Assembly: GCA_024803745.1 (NCBI GenBank) | Contig: JANJXV010000013.1 | Coordinates: forward strand, 29,306,001-29,370,000 | DNA: 64,000 bases | Direction of reading: 5' to 3' | DNA from: Megascapheus bottae | Lineage: Eukaryota; Chordata; Mammalia; Rodentia; Geomyidae | Shown here: positions 22,927 through 33,030 of the stretch, in pieces | How the letters are laid out: every line of letters begins with the position of its first letter | Position numbering within the stretch: position 1 is the stretch's first letter | Notes under the pieces: generated by a model | The model's input: only the letters and a program-made list of their open reading frames with translations | Told to the model about the DNA's origin: nothing | Databases searched by the model: none | Program-made: the position numbers and the translations under genes

Positions 22927-24690
22927 TAAATTTAATTTGATTAACTCCTTTCTGAGAAAGATAAACACAATCTTCATAACAATAAAAGCCTCCAAAGTCA
23001 TTATTTCAAATAAGTATTTAATTACTATTTTTTAGTTTACATGAAAATAAAGCTCTTGGATTTGTAAAAACTCAGCATGAGTTATGTGGAAAATTATCCA
23101 TTCTTAAAGTGTAGGAGGATATATACTATGTGAAAAAATATAAGCTGTGACAGCAACACTGAATTGTCTTTATATTTTAATAAGTGTACATAGATATCTT
23201 TTTATATTTAGGCACATGGAGGAAAAACAATCAAATGATTAATAATTTATATTAAACCATTATCACTGAATCATCAATACACAGTTTCTTTACTTCATTT
23301 GCCACTCTCCCTTATAGCCTATTAAATTATCCTTGTCAATCCTTCAAGTTAGTAGAGCTGCTCCTGCCTGTCCCCTCTTAACTGTGCTCAGGAACATGCA
23401 TGGGAGTTGAAGACACTTAACAGATGTTCACTTTAAAATGACATGTAGGGACTTTGAACTTACAAGGCGATAAGTAAGTGTATTTTAAAGAAAGGAATTG
23501 ATTAAGCTTGTATATCTTCTTTGCAGAAAGACCAAAATTTAGCCTCAAGCTATTACGGAAACCACTGTCCTTATTACTGTAAAAGAAATGCCACCTTATG
23601 AAATAAATATCTCACATTCTCTTTTGTGTATTTTCCCCTAAAGCACTTACTCTAGGTTAAATAATTCTGTTACTCAGTGTGCTTCTCCAGCAATAAACTA
23701 TCATACTCAATTTCACATTTTCTTCCACTACTACCCTTAACTCTTTATAGGTTTTTCTTTTTAAATTGAGATTGCATATTCTGGCCATCTATTCACTACA
23801 TTTTGGGTAACATGTTGCTCAGGCTCATCTAGGAAATCAAGAAAAACCTGTTCGGCTTCTGTTCTATACCCCGGGGATATTGACTTAACTCTCAACTCAG
23901 TCATAGCTATCTTAGTACTTATGTGTTTATGTACCTTAGCAGTTTGCAATCGCTATGAAAAGCTATCCTACTTGCATCAAAGTCATGAGGATATCCATAA
24001 TATAGATATGTGAAAATATACAAAGCTTATAATAATTTTTACTGTAAAGGTTTAAGCATATATTTTATGCTTGTTCATAGTTATACAAAGGATTTTTAAT
24101 TCAACATGTTAATTTCTGAATACAATGCATCTTGATCAGCATCATGTTTCCTAGAACTCTTTTCCTCATCTGTCTCAACTCCACCCTCTTGATTTTCGGG
24201 TACTTTGCAAAGGGAAGAAAGAAACTCAACTAAAGCTAAAAATATAGTGTTTAATTTGGGGTTCAATTTTGGTTTGGGGGAGAAAATGGTGAGGACATAG
24301 TTTAACAGAGACACTTGCTAAAAATAAATTTTATTTATTGTTCCCTAGGCTTACATCTGGTTAAATGCTATGTATTTAACTGTTGTGTGGCAAGGTATCA
24401 GGGGTAAGACCATTGTTAAATGGGTTCACAACAATTAGAAATGGATTCCTCTGAACTCTATTAATAGTATCATTAAAACAGATTAATATTTGTCCAAGGT
24501 AGCAGTCATGATTCATCTGCTAACTATCCCAAGGAAAGACATTTAAAAAGAAGCAAAAGCAAACTTGCATCATGTTTCCCTTGAAAACTCAGTCTATGTT
24601 ATTTTTTTTCTGTTTTGAAGTCCAAAGCTTAGGATTTGTAGAATAATAGAAGCTTGAACTCTGAGTAGTAAACAGGGAGAAGCTTGGTGG
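22927..24690. other. No gene seen; 1.8 kb without recognised repeats
   Basis: Unique-looking AT-rich DNA. Reverse-strand frames of 62-72 codons at 23,761 and 24,096 have no recognisable domain. Confidence 0.5.
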
Positions 24691-24916
24691 TTTTTTGTTT
24701 GTTTGTTTGTTTTTTGTTTTTTGTTTTTTGTCAGTCATGGGGCTTGAACTTAGGGCCTGAGCACACTCCTTGGACTTTTACTCCAGGCTAGAGCTCTACC
24801 ACTTGAGCCAGAACATACTTCCAGCATTTTTTCTATGGTGGGGTACCGAGGAATCGAACTCAGGTCTTTGTGCATGCTAGGCAAACATTCTACCACTAAA
24901 CCAAACTCCTGGCCCC
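24691..24916 (-). mobile_element. SINE A copy, downstream member of a tandem pair
   Basis: A (TTTG)n/T-rich tail at 24,691-24,730, then TCAGTCATGGGGCTTGAAC through GGGTACCGAGGAATCGAACTC to CCAAACTCCTGGCCCC. Its 5' end abuts the T-tail of the next copy with no spacer. Confidence 0.95.
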
Positions 24917-25106
24917 ATTTTTTTTTGCCAGTCTTGAGCTCAGGGCCTGAGCATTCCTTGGACTTTCTCAAAGCTAGAGATCTACCATTAGAGCCTCAGC
25001 ACCACTTCTGGCTTTTTTTTTCTATGTATGTGGTACCAAGGAATCAAACCTGGGTCTTCGTGAATGTTAGGCAAGCACTCTACCGTGAGGCCAAACTCCC
25101 GGCCCC
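24917..25106 (-). mobile_element. SINE A copy, upstream member of a tandem pair
   Basis: TTTTTTTTGCCAGTCTTGAGC through GTGGTACCAAGGAATCAAACC to CCAAACTCCCGGCCCC. Same orientation as the copy at 24,691. On the transcribed strand the other SINE begins right after this copy's A-tail, so one probably inserted into the A-tail of the other. Confidence 0.95.
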
Positions 25107-25226
25107 AGACAAGATTTTTAAGTAGCAATGACCTTGCGGAAAATTTTCTGATATCTTTTAATATATATTTAATATCACGTAAAATGTATTTGTTTTTGTC
25201 CCTAATTGTATGATCTCAGAACCATA

Positions 25227-25239
25227 AAAGAAATAAACA
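25227..25239 (+). repeat. L1 target-site duplication, left copy
   Basis: AAAGAAATAAACA recurs exactly at 26,236-26,248. Confidence 0.95.
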
Positions 25240-26235
25240 AAGTAACAACCATCCCATTAGAAGATGGGCCAAAGACTTAAAGAGAGTCTTCTCTGAAGAA
25301 GAAATAAAAATGGCCTATAGACACATGAAGAAATGCTCGACAACTCTGGTCATAAAAGAAATGCAAATCAAAACAACTCTAAGATTCCACCTCACTCCAG
25401 TTAGAATGGCCAGGACCAAGAAAACTAATAACAACAGATGCTGGAGGGGATGTGGCCAGGAGTGCAAACTCGTTCAACCACTATGGAAAGCAGTATGGAA
25501 GTTCCTCAAAAGACTAAACATAGAGCTTCCCTATGACCCAGCAATTCCACTACTTGGCATTCACCCAATCGTCCAGAAACAAGGGCATAGTAAATCCACT
25601 AGCACAATGATTCATTGCAGCACTATTTACCATAGCAAAGATAGTCCCTCAGTTGATGAGTGCATCAACAAGATGTGGTATTTATACACAATGGAATTCT
25701 ATGCTGCTTTCAAAAAGAATGACATTACCCCATTTGTAAGGAAATGGAAAGACTTAGAAAAAATCATATTAACTGAAGTAAGCCAAACTCAAAGGAACAC
25801 AGGCCCAATAGTCTCCCTCATTTGTAATAATCAGTATAAACCTTGGGCTCTCCTAGCAGAGATTTACAATAGAATAAAATTTAGAGACATTAGGCCAAAT
25901 AGTATGACACTAAATGTAAGGACCTCCAGGATAAGGAAACAAAAGCCATAGAATGAATGACTGTTGTTCTTAATGTACTGTTATCTCTCATTTCTTCTGA
26001 CATTCCTTGGTTATCTCATATTGTTATAATATTTAACATTGGTATCTGATATATTTTGTATGTGCTTAATTGGTTATTTGAAATTGGATAGGGAAGGGGG
26101 GAAATCAATATAAGTGGGGGGAGGATGGGAGGGAAATGGGGACCATGTCATAAGAAAGGGTATCAATGTTTGTGAAGTTATGCACTTTCTATCTGGTGAA
26201 TATAATGTAACCCTTCTACTAATCACAATCAAAAC
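25240..26235 (+). mobile_element. L1, short 5'-truncated copy with perfect TSD
   Basis: About 1.0 kb: the last part of ORF2 from AGTAACAACCATCCCATTAG, then a 3' UTR with a G-rich block (about 26,094-26,140) ending CCCTTCTACTAATCACAATC. A 13-bp perfect TSD defines the insertion. It carries the CTCCAGGAT 3' UTR variant. Confidence 0.97.
25246..25951 (+). pseudogene. L1 ORF2 C-terminal relic with read-through
   Basis: A 213-codon open frame (25,310-25,951) covers [18 protein letters not shown] and the Cys-rich end [14 protein letters not shown]. It keeps the Trp codon that is a stop in three other copies. Against those copies it lacks 27 bp in frame after CCAGGAG. Two further deletions (2 and 16 bases) shift and then restore frame near 25,607-25,640. 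The normal ORF2 stop TAG after CNNQ is TAT, so translation would run 36 codons into the 3' UTR. It has no promoter or catalytic domain and is not expected to be functional. Confidence 0.93.
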
Positions 26236-26248
26236 AAAGAAATAAACA

Positions 26249-28679
26249 GCGGTTGCAAATCAAAGGAGTATAATACTCTGCAGTAGATTCTCTAGCTCCC
26301 AGTCAGTAGTCCTTACTAAGCCAGAATTTATTTCTGTTAATTTCTTCAGCAGATTTAGTTGAAATATATAGACAATATATAAAGAGATCATGATGCATGA
26401 AAGGTTTTGCTTATCTAATGTTTATCAGAATAGTGTGTAATGATACACACTTTAGAGATCTCTAAGTCAGATAATGAAAGTTTGAATTCATCTTAAGGAC
26501 ACTTTACAGGTTAGAGGAAGGGATGGAAATGAAATGTTAGCAGATTACACACCTCTTTACTTCCTGTTAAAATGTTTGATATGGAATTACAGAACAACTA
26601 AGCTCCTATCGTTAGTTTCAATCAATGACACATCCAAGCCCTGTTCCCTTAAAAGTAATATGTGAGCACATATGTTATGTTATGTGTGTGGTTTATGTTT
26701 TAATTAGACAAAGAGCCAGCTAACATTGAAGACATTTATCAAACCATGCAAAACAAATGGTAATAGAAGACACTATGTCTCAGTTTCTCTATCACCATTA
26801 GAGGTTGTCAGACTGAGATTGTCCTTGCCCTTTGCTTATAGGAGTGAAAGTCCTATGAGTAGAAATTCAACAAGCACTGCACATATAAGTCAAGTTTTAG
26901 CTTCACTTTGCCCTTGCTCTCCTTTAGTTTTGCCTTTCTCTGATCACTTATGCTTGTGTGATCTTTATTTTATTCATATACATAGAATTCTTAAAATTTA
27001 TATAATTTCATAATTTACTGAAGCAAATTATACAAAAAAGTCTATTTTTCTAAAAGGTGTGCACAGAAAACAACACTGAAGAATTTTTTGGCTCGGAAAG
27101 ATCAATACATACCGGCTGTTAAATAAAGTATACAAATATGTTTTAGAGGTTTGAAAGGCATTAGGAAATAAAAAATCTATGTCATCCAAATAATGTATTA
27201 TTTGTAGTGTCTTTATCTTTTATCTTTTTATTTATTTTATATCTTTTATCATTCTAAGTAGATATTCAGCTGTATTCTCAACTTGTGGTTGTAGGAAAGA
27301 TGACACTTATGTCATTGTGGCGATTCCTTAATGGATGTATATTTATGTATTTCATGGTATTCAACATTCTATGGTCATCTTTTAAAGACAGATCTTTTAT
27401 TGTGTTGTGAATTTATATAGTCTGAATGTTTAGAAGAATGCTGAACTAGATTGCTACGAAGCCAACTAAAATTGGTAGAGCATCTGTGAATTCAAGATGG
27501 CTAGCTACTATTGAGAGCACTGAGCTGGGATCAGAGATGAAAGGTTTGAGATAAAAAAGAATGAGCAAGCAAAGTAATAAATTATGCTCACATCCACCTC
27601 TGCAGTGGATGATGCTTTAATTTGCAGGTGAAAGGTTTCTATGACCACTGCTGGGATAATTAACATTCATCCTGCATATTACTGAAAATTTCAATATAAT
27701 TACTGCCTTGGTTCGAAATCCTACCGTTGGTTTTTTAAGGGTTGTATTATCTCATTCCTTAGAGCAATTAGTCCCAAGTAGGCTGATATTTTGATAGAAA
27801 AATTTCATTTTACATTCTATGTAAAAAAAACTTCACCATTCCTGCCTTTCAAATTGAGTTTTGAATGTCCAAGAGGAAATCTCACTCTATAATATAAGGC
27901 TTATTTTCAAAAGGATGCACAGTGTTCAATTATGGTGTGAAGGCAGCCGTCCCTGGGAACTAATACATTGTAGCAGAAAGTGTATTATCTTCCTTTCACT
28001 TCCAGATCAGTGTTTTATTTGCATACTTTTGTGTATATTGTTTGTATTACTCTAGAAGGACTGCCTGGATATTTCATTATGCTGAGAGAATATGCTTAGA
28101 AGTATAAAACTTAAGGGAAAAGATGCTATATGTTTTGATGAGGCCCTTACCTAAAGTAAGAGAAATTCATCTATTCATTAATATTCTTTTTTCTATAGAT
28201 ATAAATAAGACTGAGTATTCATATAGATAGTACTAGTTTATAAGGAAATACTAAGTTTAGATATCCACCTGAAAAGAAAATACATATTAAACAAAATACA
28301 TATTTTGAAAAGATGCTGTGGAAATTTGAAGGTGGAAGATGTGCATTATCCTAGATAAATCAGAATACCCTCACAGGTAAAAATAGAACACTCTCCAAAT
28401 ATAAACTACTGTCCTTTGAAGTTAATTATGGAACTAAGCATATAGACTTATAGGACTGTGGATATGAAGTAATATTTGAAGTAATAATTTATTGCTCAGG
28501 TCCAGAATGAACAGTGTCTGGTTCATTGACAAGCACTACTCGGCAGTATTTTGCCATACACAGAAGAAATAGTGATGCTTTTTAAATATCATCTAATAAT
28601 GTTTTGAAAATATTTACTTAAGTTAAATACATGCGATATTTTTAGCAGTTTAAAGTTATTATCTGAGGATAAGAATTAG
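26249..28679. other. No gene seen; about 2.4 kb mostly unique
   Basis: AT-rich unique-looking DNA with an A/T simple stretch near 27,212-27,251 (TTTATC-type). A 95-codon frame at 26,726-27,013 is serine-rich with no recognised domain. Confidence 0.5.
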
Positions 28680-28957
28680 AAATATACTGTAAGAATATGA
28701 GATTAACCAAAGGGCAATTCAAGAGAAGAGAGAAAAACACAGTACATTAAGAATAAGAGTCACTCATAATTAAGCTCTTGTTTCCATGTCCTTTAGGTCC
28801 ATTAACTTGGCCTCACCCTCTATGGCCTTATGTACCTAGGGTTTGAGCTATTGTAATCCTGCTAGGAGAATTCCATTGTGTATAAATACCACATCTTCGT
28901 GATCCAGTCATCTACTGAGGAGCATTTGGGTTGGTTCCATATCTTTTCTTTGTTACC
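28680..28957 (-). mobile_element. L1 5' segment, inverted part of a rearranged insertion
   Basis: Reverse-complement L1: ATACTGTAAGAATATGAGAT and GGCCTTATGTACCTAGGG from the 3' UTR, then GAATTCCATTGTGTATAAAT and GGTTGGTTCCATATC from the end of ORF2. About 160 bp of L1 are missing between these blocks at about 28,866. It joins directly to a forward L1 3' end, forming a typical 5'-inverted insertion. Confidence 0.85.
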
Positions 28958-28974
28958 TGGCATATTATATAGAT

Positions 28975-29155
28975 GTTTACTTGTTTATTTTAAATATGAG
29001 GGGGAAAATGAAGGGAGGAGTGTGGGGGAGGGAAATGGGGACAAAAACATGAGAAGGGATATCAGTGTATGAGAAGTAATGCACCTTCTATCTGGCAAAT
29101 ATAACCGTAACCCCTATCTGACAAATATAACTGTAACAAATAAATAAAATAAGCA
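28975..29155 (+). mobile_element. L1 3' end, sense part of a rearranged insertion
   Basis: Starts near TTACTTGTTTATTTTAAATA and includes the G-rich block (about 29,000-29,040), then GAGAAGTAATGCACCTTC and a partly duplicated TCTATCTGGCAAATATAAC motif before the A-rich tail. In L1 coordinates it begins just downstream of where the inverted segment ends. Confidence 0.88.
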
Positions 29156-29283
29156 AATATCACTCCTTCCCTCCACTCCCCCAAAAGAATTAGAAGTGCA
29201 ATTATAGCACAGTGGTAGATAATAGTATGTTCTTGTTTTATTTTTTTTTTCTTGATGTTGTTAGTGGTGGTGGTTGTTATGGA

Positions 29284-29291
29284 GTGTGTGT

Positions 29292-29338
<47 letters not shown>
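29284..29338. repeat. (GT)n microsatellite
   Basis: About 26 GT units with one TA interruption near 29,296. Confidence 0.97.
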
Positions 29339-29420
29339 GAAGAAAAAAATCACTGAGAAGAGATGTATTATCCAATGTTACAGCCAAAACATCATCAAAT
29401 TTAATTTTAGCTTTTCAGGA

Positions 29421-29655
29421 TTTTTTTTAATGTTAGTCCTGGGGGTTGAACTCATGTCTGAGCATTGTCTCTAAGCTTTTGCGCTCAATGCTAGCTAACT
29501 CTACCACTTGAGCCACAGATCTACTTCTGGCTTTTTGGTGGCTATTGGAGATAAGAATCTCATGAACTTTCCTGCCTAGATAAACTTCAAACCATCCTCA
29601 CATACCAGCCTCCCGAGTAGCTAGGATTACAGGCATGAGGCATCAGTGCTGTGTT
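29421..29655 (-). mobile_element. SINE B copy
   Basis: Reverse order: T-tail, TTAGTCCTGGGGGTTGAAC, CTACCACTTGAGCCACAG, GGAGATAAGAATCTCATG, then CCCGAGTAGCTAGGATTACA of the B1 half. The 5' end near 29,655 is ragged. Confidence 0.93.
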
Positions 29656-30137
29656 TTGTGGGATGTGCAATCCACATTTTAAGAGGCTCTGTTTTTCTTC
29701 CTGTAGAGATACTACTTTCTGGAATGTAGTTTACATCCATTCAGTTTTCTTTGATTAGAGTCCTTTTTAACAAATAAGATCTGTATCTAGGGCTACCAAA
29801 TCATGCTATTACTGGGTTTTGTTTTTTCACATAGACTTGAAGAAAATTTTCACTAGCTATTTGTTCCAGTATTTCTTTCAACTATGATAGTATCAATATA
29901 TTAAATACAATGTTGTCAGTTAGAATCACATATTATAAATGCTAAATCATACTGAACTGGAGATATTCCATTGTACATAGCATATATCTTGAATATCCAT
30001 ATTGTTCCTCTGTACTTCTGTGACTAGGTGAGGCAGTAGACCTAAGAGTGACATCTGGGAACTTCCCTTTAAATAGGATCCATAGTCACAAAATGTGAAA
30101 AACATGAAGGTCATGAGAATACAGAATAAGCTAAAAA
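29656..30137. other. No gene seen
   Basis: Unique-looking AT-rich interval. Confidence 0.5.
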
Positions 30138-30149
30138 AAATTAGGAAAA
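30138..30149 (+). repeat. SINE target-site duplication, left copy
   Basis: AAATTAGGAAAA recurs exactly at 30,339-30,350. Confidence 0.92.
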
Positions 30150-30338
30150 GGGCCGTGATTTTGGCCTAGCAGTAGAGTGCTTGCCTAGCATGCACGAATA
30201 CCCGGGTTTGATTCCTCAACACCACATACATAGAAAAAGCCAGAAGGGGTGCTGAGGTTCAAATGATAGATCTATAGCCTTGAGCAACTCCAAGGACAGT
30301 GCTCAGGCCCTGATCTCAAGCACCAGGACTGGTAAAAT
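30150..30338 (+). mobile_element. SINE A copy with 12-bp TSD
   Basis: GGGCCGTGATTTTGGCCTAG, CCCGGGTTTGATTCCTC, GAGGTTCAAATGATAGATC and CTGATCTCAAGCACC in order. The A-tail is short, and a perfect TSD is present. Confidence 0.96.
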
Positions 30339-30350
30339 AAATTAGGAAAA

Positions 30351-31307
30351 AAATCAATTTTTAACTTATACCTATTAAGGGAAAATTAATTAAAATGTCA
30401 ATTAAATACATTCGGGGATGGCAGCTGTGGTGCTGTAATCAGACTGTAAATGAAATACTTGGAAATAAACTAGAACAGGTGCTAAGCAGAATGGCTCAAG
30501 GAGTAAAGTGTCAAATGTCAGTACAATTCAGAACTAATCAATTCTCTTACAAAATGAATGAAGGATTTATTCTTGAGATACTCTATCACATTCTAGCTCT
30601 GCATACAAGTGCTAGTCTTTACAATGAAGCACCAGTAAATGTTTTAAAATTTTATACACACTTATTAATGTTTATAAATATAGATTTATTTTACTTAGCT
30701 CCTTTTCTTGATGCTTTAAAAATACTTTCAGGGATATAAACAACCAGCAATTGTGAAATATTATAGATGGGAGATTCCAATAGAGAAATTTATAACATTG
30801 TCTGTATTGTAAATCAATCAATTATTGAAATTGCTTTATGTCCTTGTCACGATAAAAACAAACAAAGGAAAAATTTTGTGTCATGGGAAAGTCCATCTTT
30901 TATGAAAATTAAGCGATATAATGCATAAGTTAACACAAATGAAAGCTCTATGGACAATTAAACCTGGCAAAGAATACAATATCACCTAAGGAGGCCTTTG
31001 AGGAATTGACTTGTGATTAATCTGTAATGCAACTGAAATATATTAAAATATTTTATGTCTGTTTTCTGTTGTTACTAGACCCAATATTTGAGAGCTAGTC
31101 TTTTGTAAAGTGTTTATTTAACTAAGAGTTATGAAGATCATGAGATCTGTTATTGGCCTCAATCAGTTATGGTGAAAAACATAGGGCCTGGCAGTATACA
31201 GATGATAGTATTTTATCAGGAGGTAGCATGTGAGGAGAGCTCAGTTAGTCAAACAGGAAGTCTGCAGGGGAGGAGAGGCTCAGTTCACAGTTATAACCAC
31301 CAGCTTT
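30351..31307. other. No supported gene
   Basis: A 114-codon frame at 30,395-30,739 lacks a recognised domain. Part of it (about 30,404-30,530, with AATGGCTCAAGGAGTAAAG) vaguely resembles an old ID-like SINE. The remainder looks unique. Confidence 0.5.
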
Positions 31308-31412
31308 TATGCTTTGGACCTGAAACATGCCCTAAAAATCTTTATGTTGTAAATGTGGTCACCAGTCTGTGCTCTTCTTTGGCAGTGGTGCAGCCAGTCA
31401 TGAGACCAAGAG
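31308..31412 (+). mobile_element. MaLR-like LTR fragment (tentative)
   Basis: TTTGGACCTGAAACATGCCC, TGTGGTCACCAGTCTGTG and GGCAGTGGTGCAGCC follow the 5' part of a MaLR-type LTR (GTTTGGA-CTGAAATGTCCCC ... TTGGTC-CCAG-CTGTGG). Only the first ~100 bp are visible. This is an old, non-coding piece of an endogenous retroelement. Confidence 0.5.
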
Positions 31413-32309
31413 TATCAAATGTCAATTGAACACCTGTCCTGTGCTGGTAACATGCTTTGTGTCAAAAGGAAAGTGGTCTTAAAGAACACTGACTCTCTTA
31501 GGGAGGGCAAATTTCTATTATCCATATAGAACACAATCCACTAAGATTTAGAGTAATAGGATTAGAAAATTGCCCTGAACTACAGAAAAGGAGATTTCTT
31601 TTTAAAGTTGGGTTTCTGGGAATAGTTTGTTGTTGTTGTTGTTGTTGTTCTCATGGTCAGATCTTCTGATGGCCTAGGATATTTCCAAGAGAAAGCTTGG
31701 AGTTTCAAAGCCACAGAGGTATGAAAGCATTTTCCCTAAGATGTTGAATATATATGCAGCTATTAGTACACAATGACAGCCATCATTTTATAATCATCCA
31801 TAGGAGAGATGTTACTTCATGAAGTTTCTTTATTTGGTTTCTCACTTTGAATCTCTGCTACTTAGCAGATGTTCCACACAGTTAGTTACCTTGACAACTG
31901 TACAATTGTAACCACTGAGCATGAAACTAGTTCCTAGGCAGAATTTTATAAGTTGTTATTTTTTCAGACTATTGCTCTGTTCAACTAATTAATCCTAGTA
32001 AATGTGGTAAGTGAGCAACCACAATATTTCAATAAGTTTTGGTATACAAAATGTATTCGGCAATAGAATCCTTTGTGCTTGAGAATCCTGGAGACCTGCA
32101 ATGAAGAAAGAAGCTGAAAAAGGAATGTTTCTGCTGCTCGAGATCCACTTTCTGTCACAGACTGATACAGTTTCAGTATTTGAAAATACCAAACAACAGC
32201 AAAAACAATGTGGATTACTTATAAAAGAATAAGAGGGTTTTGTAAGCAAATGACTGGAAAGATATGATGCAGAATTACTTCTTATATGAAACCATTTTAA
32301 AAAATAGAG
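31413..32309. other. No supported gene
   Basis: Mostly unique. It includes a (TTG)n array at 31,627-31,649. A 150-codon reverse-strand frame (31,995-32,447) is the longest open frame outside L1, but it runs antisense across an old L1 fragment and has no recognised domain. Confidence 0.5.
31627..31649. repeat. (TTG)n microsatellite
   Basis: About 7-8 TTG units. Confidence 0.93.
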
Positions 32310-32411
32310 TACTGATGTATACCTATGTTTGCTGTTCACAATAGCCAAATGGTGGAATGAGCCAAGGCACATACAAGAGATGAATGGAAGAGATGTCACA
32401 GACAGCATCGA
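32310..32411 (+). mobile_element. Ancient L1 ORF2 fragment
   Basis: CTGTTCACAATAGCCAAATG-GTGGAATGAGCC and AAGAGATGAATGGAAGAG correspond to the L1 ORF2 end coding ALFTIAK-WNQ...DEW. It is much more diverged than the other L1 pieces in the window. Confidence 0.6.
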
Positions 32412-32949
32412 TCTCTCTATATTTATAGCCATGTAATTTGTATACACATCATCTTACATGTTTCCTGGAGTGCCTTAAACTTTACATTTTATTTTTATTA
32501 GGGAAAGAAATTTAATAAAATATTCTTACTTGACTATCTTCATGCTAACATAAATGTGATCCTGATTAAAGAGATCAATTGGGTTTCTCACCATATGAAC
32601 TGAACAACTAACTGAACTTTTTTTTTCCTTTTGTCCTAATGTGTCTCTGGTATTATTTTGTTTATAGTGCTGTGTTGAATTCATGGTTCCACCCCCACAA
32701 CACACATTCTTCTTCATTAGTACTCTATAATCCCAACCCTTAGTGTAGGTCCTCATATTCTCTTTACTTGTTTGGAGGGCAAGAAAGCTTCCCGCAGAAT
32801 CTAGCTAAAGGTTTTCAGACAGAGGAATACAATCCATCTCTGAGAAGCTAATTACTGAAATCAACTGCAGTTAATCACAGTGAAGGAAAATACACAAACC
32901 ATGCAGGACTACTACTGGAATGCATGTTTAGAGAAACAAAATGAAAACT
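32412..32949. other. No gene seen
   Basis: Unique-looking AT-rich interval. Confidence 0.5.
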
Positions 32950-33028
32950 AAGCATTCGAGTGGTCGGGTTCTTGCTAAGCATGCAAGAGGCCTGATAATT
33001 CAGTCTGAAATCTCCAGGCCCTCCAAGA
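32950..33028 (+). mobile_element. Old ID-like SINE relic
   Basis: AGTGGTCGGGTTCTTGCTAAG-CATGCAAGAGGCC, then AATTCAGTC, has the ID head layout (TGGTAGAGCACTTGCCTAGCATGCAAGAGGCC ... GGTTCAATCC). It lies directly upstream of the L1 start. Confidence 0.55.
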
Positions 33029-33030
33029 AA

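Noticed and set aside
24691..25106. CRISPR-like repeat array
   Set aside because: The repeats are ~200-bp SINE copies with A-tails in a mammalian genome; there are no short regular repeats with unique spacers.
30404..30530. An old ID-like SINE
   Set aside because: Only one short A-box-like string fits, and the box B and tail are not recognisable.
31995..32447. 150-codon minus-strand frame, the longest outside L1, as a gene
   Set aside because: It runs antisense over an ancient L1 fragment, has no recognisable domain, and gives a composition typical of translated AT-rich DNA.
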